Shown here in pieces: positions 1 to 11,082 of a stretch of 64,000 bases of DNA. The stretch spans positions 29,318,471 to 29,382,470 of the forward strand of contig CM034244.1 in assembly GCA_019916065.1 (NCBI GenBank), in the 5' to 3' direction. Positions within the stretch are counted from its first letter, which is position 1. Every line of letters begins with the position of its first letter. The position numbers and the translations under genes were made by a program. The stretch is from Vitellaria paradoxa (Eukaryota > Streptophyta > Magnoliopsida > Ericales > Sapotaceae). A model generated the notes under the pieces. That model saw only the letters and a program-made list of their open reading frames with translations. It searched no databases and had not been told where the DNA came from.

Positions 1-3000
1 TTCATATTTAACTGTCCTTTTTCATCTTGACATATTTGTTTTAGGGTTGAAATTGTTATTTGCAAAATTTTTAAACAACCCTATTCACCTTCCTCTAGTG
101 TTGTTATTTGGGACAACAAGAAATTCATTAATATATTAGTTTTTTCAAGTTCTTTTTAATCTTATGCATTTTCCTTACATTTTCTATCATAATTTAAATA
201 AGAGAAATTTTAAAATCATATCTCATTCTTTTTATTGTGACAAATCATTGATCAAAATACAGCTTAAGTGAACAAGTAAACACAAGTTTAAGCTTTCAAT
301 TTTTATTAAAAAAAATTTGAAAATACTTAAAGTGTTGTATAAAGAGAGAGAGACAAGAGAAAATGAGAAAAAATTCCAAATATTGAATAAAAAAATAAAA
401 AGATAGAAAAACTAATTACAGGAAAAATATTTTATTCTTATCTAAATAGATTGAAAAATATAATAAAATTAACACATTCATCAATATATTAGTTTTTTTA
501 ATCCAGTTAAAATTTAATTTCTTAACTTTAATTCATGTTTCCTTTATTTTTCAACATAACCCAAACATGAAAATAAATTTTTAATCAGTATCCCATATGT
601 AGAGACACACTGAGATAAAAAAAAAATTAGATAATATAAAATAAAATAATGAAAAGAAAGAGAAAAATAATTAATAAAAAATTATGAGTTTCTCAAAAAA
701 ATCTTAAACTATAAAAAATAAAAGGTGTGTTTGGAATAAGATTTTGGTGCAAAAAAAAAAAAAAGAAAAAGAAAAATGAAGTGAAAATAAAAAGAAAATT
801 AAGAAATTAAACAAAAGGTATTAATTAATGTATTAAATTTTTTAAATCTAATTAATTTTAATTTTTTAAATTTCAAATAGTTTTTTTTCCATTTTGTGTC
901 ATAGCCTGAATATGAGAAAAAATTTTGAATCCCTATCCTCTTTTTTTCCTTTTCTTTTTTTTTTTTTTAATACATGGACAGAGATACAAAAACACAAGTG
1001 AAAGATAAAGAAAAAAATGAATATGGAAGGAAACTTTTGGTTTATTTTTTTTTAATTTTTTATAAAAAATTTTTTTGACAAAACTAATTCTAGGATGCAA
1101 TTAAGAATATTATAGCATATAAAATATGTTGAGAATGATTTTTAGTAGACATATACAAAAAGTAAGAGTGAAATTGAAAAATAATAGACCAAAAAATTCA
1201 TTGAAATCCTAAAAAATCATATTCAAAATATGCGAAAGATAATTTTAGTAGATGTAGATAAAAAGTAAGGGTGGAATTGAAAAAAATGGAACTGAAAAAG
1301 TTGTTGAAATTCTAAAGAAACATAGCTGTTGAAAGTTTAAAGAAACATTGCCACTTGTTGTACAGATAGAATAAAAATAAAAGTAGATATCTAGAAGATA
1401 AAATAAAAATAGAAAAAATCGAAATAAAAATAAAGAAAAATATAACTCTTAAAAAAACTAAAAGAAAAGAGCACACAAAAGAGAAAAATGGTAATAAATC
1501 TTAAATAAGAAAAATGTCAATATTGAGAAAAATTATATTAAAAAGGTATTTATTGTTACTCTTAAAAAATTAAACCAAAAAAGACTAAGTGAAAAACTAG
1601 TAATAAAGCAAAATAAATGGAGGCAAAGTTGAAAAATTGTGGCAAAAAGAGCCGTTGAAGGCTTAATCTTGATTACCATTTATTATATAGAATATATATA
1701 TATGTAATTATGATATCTAATATTAAAAAATGATAGATGCACTCTATTTTTAACTTCTCACACTCAAAAAGTCAACATTCAAAAATCAATATTCATCGTG
1801 AGAGTAAATAGAGTACAAGAAACTAAAAGTGGAGTGTATTTACTATCTCACGTAACATTAGTATATAAATAAAATATATTATATTTGAGTATAAATATAT
1901 TAAATTATTTTTAATTATAATTAAATATTATAAAATATATTACACTTGAGTTTAAATATATTAAATTAACTTTAGTTATAATTAAATATTGTAACAAAAT
2001 TTTTATACTAAGATATTACGTGACTTCCATTAATTATATTAAATGTTATTAATTAAGTGTCACTACTATACCATTACATGTTAACAAAAATATTAACTAG
2101 ACTAAAAATTATATTAAGTTAAATAATAATACATTTAATTTATTATGGATAATAATATTATCATACTAATATATTATATAATTTATAATTTATATTAGTT
2201 ATATTAAATAATATTAATTAAGTATAACTGTTAAGGAATGAAATTCTTATCTCATTTATGTCACCAGAATTATTAAAAAATCATTAAACATTACTAATAT
2301 TTTATATTTATATATTTTAATTGTTAAAACATAAAAAAATTGCCCAATTTAGGTATAGAATGAATTTGAAAAAAAAAAATTATCTAACTTATATAATGTT
2401 AATGTATATTAGGCAAATATATCTTATACAAATTCTTGATTTGTATGTTCTTATCTTTTAAGTATTTATTAGCAACCATTCTTTTTTTTTTTTTTTCTCA
2501 CAACCGCCTTAACCATAAATCAGTGAATATATGAGATAAAAAATATGGCTATTTGTTATATTATTTTGGTTCCGTGTTAACTTATAACTTTTTTTAAAAA
2601 AAAATAAAGAGTGTGAAAATATTATTTATTTTTTTATATTTTTTATTTAAGTTTTTATTTTTTTAAAAAATAAAAAAATAAAAATAAATTTAACAAACAC
2701 ATTTGTTGCCAATATTTAAAAATCTTTAAACTTAAATAGAAAAACAGTAAGTATAAAATTTACCAAATAGAATCTAAGGTTTTTAAAACAAATTATACCA
2801 ATTAAAACTTTATATATATATTTTTATCTAAATAAAATTACATATTTAACTTTAATTATACGTGTAATGCACATGCACTTAGCTAGTATTGAAAAACGTA
2901 CATATTCTTTTGTTAACGTCATATAAACTCTGCACCAACTAACCAAAATATCTTTTATGTAAATTGTTATAATTTCTAGGCATTTTGATTTCTTACATTA

Positions 3001-3475
3001 TGAGTAAAAAAAATATTTAAATCGTATATAAAAATTTGCTATTAGCAACATTTTCCGCAATTTTTAGTTATTTTAAGTGGCATTTTTTTTAATCTATTAT
3101 AATCTATGCTAGGGGGAATTTTGCTTAGAGAATTTAAAAGTAGGGAAGGTTAAAATAATTTTTTAACCACGAAGGGTGTTAACTTTTTATGAAGCCTTAA
3201 AAGTGATCAATGTGATTTAACATAAAAATTTGGATAAAGTATAAAAATTATCATTACAGTTTATACTCGTTGTCAGTTTAATTTCTCACGTTTTAATTAT
3301 AATAGTTAAATTCCTATATTTTCGATTAAATAGTAATTTAATCTTTCCGTTAATTATCTATTAAACACAACCGTTAGATTAAGGATAAAAAAATAATTGC
3401 ACTGGAAAAAATTTAAAAATTACCTTTACAATTTACCAATTAGTGTCACTTTAGTTCGTCACAAAAAATATTTAA
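1..3475. other. AT-rich intergenic DNA, no gene seen
   Basis: Extremely A/T-rich sequence with many homopolymer runs and no open reading frame resembling a known protein. It holds only weak local duplications, such as two related ~45-bp pieces near 1136-1180 and 1240-1285. I see no promoter, RNA gene or transposon end that can be supported here. Confidence 0.7.
1871..1996. repeat. two-copy tandem duplication, period about 61 bp
   Basis: The segment containing TTGAGTATAAATATATTAAA near 1885 recurs near 1946 with a few substitutions. Both copies end in a TAATTATAATTAAATATT-like tail. It is a simple local duplication in AT-rich DNA with no coding meaning. Confidence 0.6.
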
Positions 3476-3585
3476 ATAATAATTGGAATTGAAAAATAAC
3501 TTAAAAAGTGCTGAATATTAATTAAATTTTAAAATTTAATTAATATTAAGTATTTTCTAAATCATTTTTCAATCTTAATTATTAT
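3476..3585. repeat. near-perfect 110-bp palindrome
   Basis: The left arm (3476-3530) and right arm (3531-3585) are inverted copies of about 55 bp with essentially no loop. Both arms begin ATAATAATT when read inward. Most mismatches between the arms are A/G or C/T differences, which would still pair as G-U in RNA. It could be a foldback element or the core of a MITE, but I could not identify target-site duplications. Confidence 0.7.
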
Positions 3586-4130
3586 TTTTCAAACATGGTT
3601 ATGATAAAATTCCTTGACCTATCTCCACTAGGCTAAAAATTACCCCCAAAAAAAAAAAAATCTTACCAATCACATATAAAATAGGCTGATAAGTTTAAAT
3701 ATTAATGTTAAAATATTGTTTTTACTATTTTATAAATTTATAAATTTATATATTTTTTAGTTAATAATTAATTTGTATATGTTTTGCTTGTTACATTATT
3801 TTTTAAAAACAGGACGATAAAGTATTGTTGATCTTAACAATGTGAGGTAAAAGAATTACATGGTGAGACATAGTTGGAAGAGGGGCCACTTGATTGGATT
3901 CCTAGTGAAAACTATAAGATTTTCTCCTCCTTAAAAGTGCAGCTTAGTTAGCATGTGTGGTACGTATGAGTGGCAATTTCTGCTCACTCTCAAGAACTCG
4001 CCCACAATCACTTAATTTAGATGAGTTAGGCCCAACTATTTTGATAAACGTGTCACTATTAAATTTAAAAAAAAAATATTTTAAATTGGACTTAAATGGG
4101 TAAAAATCTAAATAATTAATTGGGCGTCCC
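3586..4130. other. no gene seen
   Basis: AT-rich sequence between the palindrome and the repeat array. A short open frame on the minus strand (3944-4132) has low-complexity composition and no recognisable motif, so it is treated as chance. Confidence 0.6.
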
Positions 4131-4631
4131 AATAGAAAAATGTATTGAATACAAACCTATTTCATAAATTCATTCACTCTTACCTCTAATATGTTTTCAA
4201 TCTAGATTCACACACACTGTAGGCATATCAAAAATTAAGAATGTATTACTTTCTTAATAAATTTCTTATTAACTAAGTAAATTTCACGATGATCCAAATT
4301 CAGGGTATAAAATGATTTTTTTTTACACCCTAGTACGTTTTTGGTCCAAACTCACATTAAGGACATCATAAAAGACTGAGAACTTATTTCTCAATAAATT
4401 TCTTATTAATTTAGAAAATTTCAAACCATTTGGGCTATAAATTGATTGTTTTATCCTTTAATTCATTTTCCACGAAGATTAATATTCTTAGTATAAAGAA
4501 CTTGGGAATGATTCCTCAGAATTTCTACATCATCTTGGGAAATTTTGGGTCAATCTGAACTCAGATAATAAAATGATCATTTTACTCATGAGCCCGTTTT
4601 CAATCTAAATTAGCATTCCTACCATCCTAAA

Positions 4632-5023
4632 TGACGCAACCAAAATTGAATAAAACCCTAATCTTTTAGACAAAAGTTGGAGAGAAAAATTGAAGTAAGT
4701 CTGTATTCCCATCAATAATGAAAAACTACCAATCTTCGACAATTCTTAATCTTTATATAGGCTAGGGTTTGAAATCGAAAAAAATAAAATCTCACTATCT
4801 AAAGAAAGTAAATAAAATCATCTCTCCAAAAAAATCCTCAATTCCTTAAAAACATATTCAATTCATATTGCACTCCCACTAGGAATATTTAAAATAGAAA
4901 TGCCCATCATGGTCTCCATCACCCTAGTTGCCATGTCGTCGGACCCATTAATTTCTACGAGTCTTCTTAGTCTTCTAGTGATCCAACTAACCGAGGAATT
5001 TGTCTGCAATCATGTTCACGTCA
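4632..5023 (-). repeat. 3' LTR of the gypsy-type element
   Basis: This is the left copy of the direct repeat and the 3' LTR in element orientation. It aligns along its whole length with 6370-6760, for example around GGAATATTTAAAATAGAAAT. The copies differ at many positions, indicating an old insertion. Confidence 0.85.
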
Positions 5024-5589
5024 TTCTCCTCCACTTAAAAAATAACTCATCCTCTAGTTATCTAAGGTAAAATCTAAAAACATGAAGGATCATCACGAGT
5101 ATGCACCTTTAATGCAATTTCTATTACTTACAAAAGTATGTATAATTTTCAACCTGGGTATAATCTTCATCTTCACATGCGATAATGATTTAATTTTGTT
5201 TTTTGCGAACAATTCTTTTAGCAATTTTTATGATTGAAAAAATTCAGTCATATTAATTTATACTTTCTCAACATAATATTTATCCATCTCAGTACAATTA
5301 GTAAATTTCAATGTACTTTTATCTTTGATTCATTGCTTGAAAATTAATGAAACCACTAACTTCTTCACCCTCAAATAATAAATCCAAGTTATAGTGCTCA
5401 TCACCAAAATGATTAATAGATTCTAATATTTTGAAATTTTTAATCTCCTCCTCTTGAAACCAATCATAATTTTGTTTTCTTCCAAAAATAATTGATCTAA
5501 ATTATAACTGTCTTTAAAAATAATATTCACAAAAGTAGAAACCTCTATTATCTCAATATCTTATTTAAACTTATCATAATTTGTTGAAG

Positions 5590-6337
5590 ATTCCATAATT
5601 ATCTCTTCTACTCAGCCTCTTCAATCTCTCCCAACAAATTGAAATTGTTTCAGACTCCATCAGATCGATTCATTCTGCCAGTTAATAGAATTCAGTAGTA
5701 TATTCACCAATAGTCTGGTCATTTTGCGAACAATGATGATACTGGTAGAATAAATACTGCTCATAAGCAGCTGGTAAAGATCATAATTTCAGCATCTTCT
5801 TCTTCTTGTTCCACGATCTAATTTTATCTTTCTCTTCTCGCCTACAACTTTCTTGCAAATGGTCCACCAAGTCGACGTACCTCGCCTGAGTTGAATTGCC
5901 ACGTATTTCACCTTCTTATCTTCAAGGACAGATGCAAAATCAAAATAACATTCAACCTCAAAAATCCAATTTAGGTATCTCTCAATATTTATGAATCCAT
6001 CAAAATAAGGAATATTAGCTTTCAAATGGAAATTGAACTAATGACCGTAGTTTGATTGTTGCCCTCTTCCTACACCCGCTTTAGTCAACTCGAAAATTTC
6101 AACCTCCTCATTCGTTGACAACTCATCTCCCTTGTTAATAAGTTCATGATGAGGATCAATAATAGCACCAACCACAAGGTTTTGGGGCTGACCACAAGGA
6201 ACATCTCTGGCACACCTTCCATCGCCTTTTAGCATCTCCATTATATCTTCGAGATGAGCAGACAACGCCGCCATCTTGTTGTGTATCTGTTGTACCTCAC
6301 CAACATTTGTGTTATCAATATTGTTGTTTTGCGCCAT
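5590..6337 (-). pseudogene. gypsy-type gag remnant
   Basis: The reading starts at the ATG at 6337 just after the primer-binding site. The first open stretch (6337-6038) is a polar N-terminal gag region. The next (6025-5789) carries the retrotransposon gag signature in the order IPYFDGFINIERYLNWI, FDFASVLEDKKVKYVAIQL, RRGTSTWWT. A continuation around 5790-5600, in another frame, reads like gag (YEQYLF-QYHHCSQNDQTIGEYTTEFY with stops). Known family role: gag forms the virus-like particle. The copy is broken by stops and frame changes and is followed by no protease or reverse transcriptase. Confidence 0.75.
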
Positions 6338-6355
6338 CCGATTAGAGTAAACTTT

Positions 6356-6367
6356 ACTCTGATACCA
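6356..6367 (-). promoter_or_regulatory. tRNA-iMet-type primer-binding site
   Basis: Read on the minus strand the sequence is TGGTATCAGAGT, the usual plant retrotransposon match to the 3' end of initiator methionine tRNA. It lies two bases downstream of the LTR end at 6370, which fixes the element's orientation. Confidence 0.88.
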
Positions 6368-6369
6368 CC

Positions 6370-6760
6370 TAACGCAATCGAAAGAGAATAAAATCCTAAT
6401 CTTTCAGATGAAAGTTAGAGAGACAAAACTCAAATAAGTTTGTATTCCAATCAATAATAAAAACAGCCAATCTCTTACAATTCTTAATCTTTATGCAGGC
6501 TAGGGTTGAAATCAAATAAAATAAAGTCTCACTATTTAAAGAAAGTAAATAAAATTATCTTTCCAAAAAAATCCGCAATTCCTAAAAGAACATATCCAAT
6601 TCATATTGCGTTTCCGCTAGGAATATTTAAAATAGAAATGCCCATCATTGTCTCTATCATTCAAATTGCCACGTCATTTGACTTACTAATTTCTGTAAGT
6701 TTTCTTGCCCTTTTGGTGATCCACCAACCCAGGACTTTATCTATAGTCATGTTCACGTCA
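6370..6760 (-). repeat. 5' LTR of the gypsy-type element
   Basis: This is the right copy of the direct repeat and the 5' LTR in element orientation, next to the primer-binding site. Its 3' terminus reads GCGTTA instead of the GCGTCA of the other copy, a C-to-T change in the terminal CA. Confidence 0.85.
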
Positions 6761-8150
6761 CTAAAAGATTGCAAATACATTTCTAGAAAGTTTCTTATTT
6801 ACTTAGCAATTTTTAGGTGGATCTGAACTTGAGTCATAAAATAATCGCTTTATTCTTGGACTTATTTTTTTGTCCAGATTCCATTTTGCGCTTCTCTAAA
6901 GGATGAAAATATTCATTAACAAGTTTTTTAATAATTAAGCAAATTTTAATTCAATTTAAACTCAGATTGAAAATGATTGTCTTACCCTTATTTAATTTTC
7001 AGCCTATATTCACATTCATGGCCCACAAAAAAGTTGAAAAATTTTACTTGACATGCTTTTTATTAGTAAAGAAAATTTTGACTCAAGTTCAAATCAAATA
7101 AGAAAATGACTTTTTTATTCCTAGGCTCATTTTTAACCTATACTTCTATTCTAAAATTCCTTACAAACTAAGGGTGTACTTGGATGTCAAAAATTCATAG
7201 GTTATAAGGAGTTTTTACAGTATGAGTTCCGAAGTGTTATACAAACCATACTTGGGAGTTTTCAACTAATGGGGTTTGAGATGTTCTCATGGGTTTACTG
7301 AACACCTCAGGATCCCATGAGTAAGTGTTTTGTTCTAATTTTTTGAATACCCTAATTTTGTGGTTTCTCTTATGTTTATAAAATTTTGGACACTAATACC
7401 CTCATTATGTCACGCCCCGGATTTTCATAACCGAATGCCCAGGGGTGACTTGGAATTTATTTGTTAGGTATAAAAATAAGATGATAATAACACGTTGTCA
7501 CATCCCAGAGTTTTCCTCCAAATTGGGGTTGACCCGTAAGAAAAATTTAAGATAGTCAAAATCCTATGATTATCCCAAACAATATTTATAAGTCATTGGA
7601 CTGAACCATTTGATGGGATTTCAACTACAGGGCACAAAATAAAGATAGAGAAAAATATTACAGAGCCATCTAAGTGTCCCAACCACGCGATTAACATTAC
7701 ATACCAAATAAAAGCAAATTAGGTCTATGCTTAATAATTACAATCATCCAACAATTATTACAGACCAAAAATAAAGTCCTCCAGCTCTGTGCAGGAAAGA
7801 AGAAAAAAATAGATAACTCTTCTAATAGAATATTTAAGAGAAATTAATCTCTTTCTAGCTCATCTTCTGTATTCCTGTGCTTAATATCCTGAAAAAAATA
7901 TTCCCACAAGGGGTGAGCTACTAAAGCCCAGTAATCAGAATCTCCTAAGTGCCTATATGCAGTGGTTGTAATACTACACTGTATTAAATGAATGTATTTA
8001 GGTGGCATACTATTTATGCAACAATTAATTCAATAGATCTCAACTGAATAATGTAAATTATACTTATAACGGCTCGATGAAACCGTCACCGTAACTACTA
8101 TTTTACTTACATGTAAAATAGTTAAATACTGATGTGTATACCACAATGAA

Positions 8151-8222
8151 GTCTGTGTCGCAGTGGTAGGGATCTCAGATTTAGATCTTCAAGGTCTCGG
8201 GATCAAACCCCGTAGCGATACA
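8151..8222 (+). repeat. tRNA-like module 1 inside solo LTR copy 1
   Basis: The stretch has an A-box-like TGTCGCAGTGGTAGGG and, about 35 bases later, a B-box-like GGGATCAAACCCC, followed by CGTAGCGATAC. This resembles the head of a tRNA-derived SINE. It does not fold into a full tRNA by eye. The same module is at 18939-19010 in the second LTR copy, so it was part of the ancestral LTR. Confidence 0.55.
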
Positions 8223-8231
8223 GGTTTCATA

Positions 8232-8258
8232 CATATATATATATATATATATATATTT
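8232..8258. repeat. (AT)n microsatellite
   Basis: An uninterrupted alternating AT run directly downstream of tRNA-like module 1. The second LTR copy has a T-rich stretch instead, so the run expanded or shrank after the copies separated. Confidence 0.9.
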
Positions 8259-8981
8259 ATAAAATATTAATCGAGAGGAATTAAATATAATTAAATAATT
8301 CCAACACATCATTCATACATAACAAGAGAGGTTGCTGGTCACAGTAAAATTTTGTAAAGGAGTTTAATCTAAATCCTCCTAAGATAATCATACTCCTATC
8401 CTCCTCTACCCCCAGTCTTGGGAACCAGTGACTTTACGGGCTTAGCATCCAATGCATACCGACGGTGTCACCTACCAAAAACCTAGCCGTCGCGACCGGC
8501 TACCTGACTGGCCAGGTCAGAAGGGAGCATCTCCCAAATAAAATGCATGTTCCCATCTTCATCTAAAAGGCCATTTCTACCCACCCATCACCCCATTGCC
8601 AAACACAGCTTTAGCACCAAGTGCCTTAATTTCTTCTCACCCTTTTACATTCCAAGGGTACCTTGTATGAAAATCAGACATTTTTAATAACAACCGGCAA
8701 TGTTCCCGGGCGATGAATCAAAAGTGAGATTATTTAGTCACATGCAATATATTTTTAAGCACTTTATCTATATCCATACTTTAATAGTAATTCTCAATAA
8801 ATCAAAGATTTAACATAGTCATCAATATCATTATCACAAAGGTAGGCACTATATGTAAATTAACAATTAGCAAGTAAAAAAAAAATTTAGAATACAAATT
8901 AGTATTTTAGTTAATTGTTTTGACAAGTTTACCGTACCAAATTTGATAAGAATAAAATTATTTCTAATGGTATATTAATTA

Positions 8982-9057
8982 GGCCGAGGTTGGTAGCTTA
9001 GTGGGTGGGCGACCCTAATTGCGATTTAAAGTCGCAAGTTCGAACCTCATTGGCTAC
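8982..9057 (+). repeat. tRNA-like module 2 inside solo LTR copy 1
   Basis: The module has an A-box-like TAGCTTAGTGGGTGGGCGA and a near-consensus B box AAGTTCGAACCTC about 75 bp from its start. It is followed by T-runs that could end RNA polymerase III transcription. A matching, more decayed module is at 19757-19832. It looks like a second tRNA-derived insertion captured by the LTR. It lacks a plausible acceptor stem, so it is not called as a tRNA gene. Confidence 0.55.
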
Positions 9058-11082
9058 AAATCTCGGTTTTTGCTCTTTTTACCTTTTATTTTATTATTTT
9101 ATGAAATATAAAGATAATAAATAGCTCTTGGACTTATATTTAATTTTTAGCAAAATTGATAAGTTTTATTTTATTCAAAAAAAAATTTAAATAAATTTTC
9201 AATCATCATCTTATTTATAACCAAACCCTTATCATAGGTTTTTGGCTTCAAGATATCCACAAATGTCCACAGAATTATCCCAATGTTTAGGAAGGTATTA
9301 AATGAGTTTCATTAAATTCACTTAATCATAAAAATATAATTATATAACTTGCTAGGTTGACAAAACAATGCCAAAAATAAATCAAATTCATTTAAGAAAG
9401 ACCAAATGAGAAAAGAACAAGTCCATTGTTTCTTTTGGGCATTTTATCAAATACTAGCATTTTAGTTTGAATAAGTCATCCAACTATCCATGATGAAACT
9501 GATTATCTAAGTCAATTATCATCAATATTAGAGTGTCAAATAATACCTAATATCTAGTTTAAAATAATTTCATATCAATAGAAATTATTAACATGACAAT
9601 AACTAACAGAAGGAAATTGGAAATTTAAATAATCTTTAAACATAATATTCTAAACAAATCCAAACAAGCATCAATTAAAGCTAAGCAGAATAGCAGCTTG
9701 AAAGAAAATTTATATAAAATAGAGTAAGACTCCAATATCTATAAACTTTATATCTGTAGAAACTAGACTTCAAGACCTACAACTTTCATGTTTTACACTT
9801 TTTAAAATTTTAAGGTCTAAAGGTACAAAAACAGCTTTGAATTCAGTTTGTCCAGAAAATACAGTTTTACACGTGCTCAGTATTTTGGGCATAACTTTTG
9901 ACTCACAAATCGGATTGATGCAATTCTTTTTGGGTTGAAAAGAAAACTGAAAGGGCTACAACTTTTATGTTTTAGCCAAAGCCTAATTCCACCGTTTTAG
10001 GGGTTAGAAGCACATAAGAAGTTACAAATAGAGAACTGTCAGCATACTGAGTTACTTTAGTCAAAATTTTGGCTTCCCTACCCCCAATATACGGGTATTT
10101 ATTTTTATCACAATTAAGTTTCATACTTCAAACCAGAAAATGCATCAAATATATTTTAGGAGATTCATCATCCTACCTCAATGAAGATATTAATGACCAA
10201 GTCTGAGAAGGAAAAATGAGTTAGCTTTGAACACCACCCAAATTGGAAAATTCCAAGCCTTTCTTCTTCCTCCAAACAACACCAAATCTTCAGCCTCACT
10301 AATCAATAATTTATTATTATTTCTCTCTTATTTTCTTCTCTTGGAAGACACACAATTTATAGGGAGTGTAGAGAAAATTATTAGTGGAGAAAAAATCAAC
10401 TAAGGTAAGATCATGCCTATACAATTGGTAGCATGATCCAAGAATCATGCTTACTTTTTGACTATCTAACCATATCATTAAAGAAAAGCATTGGGGAAGA
10501 TGTATGGAGGTGGCATGATCCGGGAATCAAGCTAACTTTTTGACAAATTTAAACAATCATGCTAACTTTTTGACAATTTAACCAAATGCTTTAAATCATG
10601 CTAGCTTTCAAACAAAATGCTTTAAATCTTATTTGCTAAATAATTTGAAAAAGATGCTTTAAGGTCATCAATGTGGGTCTTCTCTTTATCCAATTAGTCA
10701 AATAATTTTGAAAGATGGTGAGAGTGTATGGAAGATGGAAATAAAGTTGTCGGGAAATAATTTAGAGCAACTATTCATGAGTCAATTCATTGAGTGATAA
10801 AGTGAGTTGAAGTGAGTTGAGGTGGGTCAAAGAAAAGGGTTGACCCATGGGTTAATGGTCTTGGTTTGAACCAAATAAGTAATTGGGCTAAGAAGTGTTT
10901 GGATAAAAATTTTAGAAATCTACATTAAACTCCCACATAGGGTGAAATTAAATCTGAAAATCCTTCCAACCAATTCCAAAAATTTTCAAATCCTCAATTT
11001 TCTAGATTTTTATTATAACAAGTATCACGACCACACTTAAGCAATTTAATTAAGAAAAAAAAATTCAGGTTATTACACATTA

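Larger units (their letters stand above)
4632..6760 (-). mobile_element. internally deleted Ty3/gypsy-type LTR element
   Basis: Two direct LTRs of about 392 bp (4632-5023 and 6370-6760) flank a 1.35-kb interior. The flanking target duplications are identical: CTAAA at 4627-4631 and at 6761-6765. Read on the minus strand, the LTR begins TGACGTGAACATG and ends GCGTCA (left copy) or GCGTTA (right copy). Two bases inside the 5' LTR lies the primer-binding site TGGTATCAGAGT. A purine tract (AAGTGGAGGAGAA) lies just before the 3' LTR. Only gag-like sequence remains inside and pol is absent, so it could move only in trans. Confidence 0.88.
4131..7165. repeat. degenerate tandem array of ~130-bp units, split by an LTR element
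   Basis: Units recur at roughly 4131, 4240, 4380 and 4500, then after the LTR element at 6761, 6901 and 7030. Each has the same order of landmarks: a TTCTTATTAA-type motif, an AAATTT stretch, a CAAATTCAG/CTGAACTCAG-like word, ATAAAATGATT, a T-rich TTTTAC/TTATTC stretch, then a TTTTCAATCTA-like word and CATTC. Copies are strongly diverged, so this looks like an old minisatellite of unknown origin. Confidence 0.55.
7418..11077. mobile_element. 3.7-kb solo LTR (family A, copy 1)
   Basis: The element begins TGTCACGCCCCGGATTTTCA and ends GGTTATTACA, giving TG...CA termini. It is flanked by perfect 5-bp duplications CATTA (7413-7417 and 11078-11082). There is no internal retrotransposon domain and no second LTR nearby, so it is best explained as a solo LTR left by recombination between two LTRs. 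A second copy lies at 18183-22205 in the same orientation. Long LTRs with TGTCAC...TTACA ends occur in some plant Ty3/gypsy lineages, but the lineage is not proven here. It contains two tRNA-like modules and a (TA)n tract. Copy 1 has small deletions relative to copy 2. Confidence 0.88.

Noticed and set aside
8982..9057. A genuine tRNA gene
   Set aside because: A and B boxes are present but no matching acceptor stem or anticodon arm can be drawn, and the same module sits in a second LTR copy. The same applies to 8151-8222 and 25795-25866.
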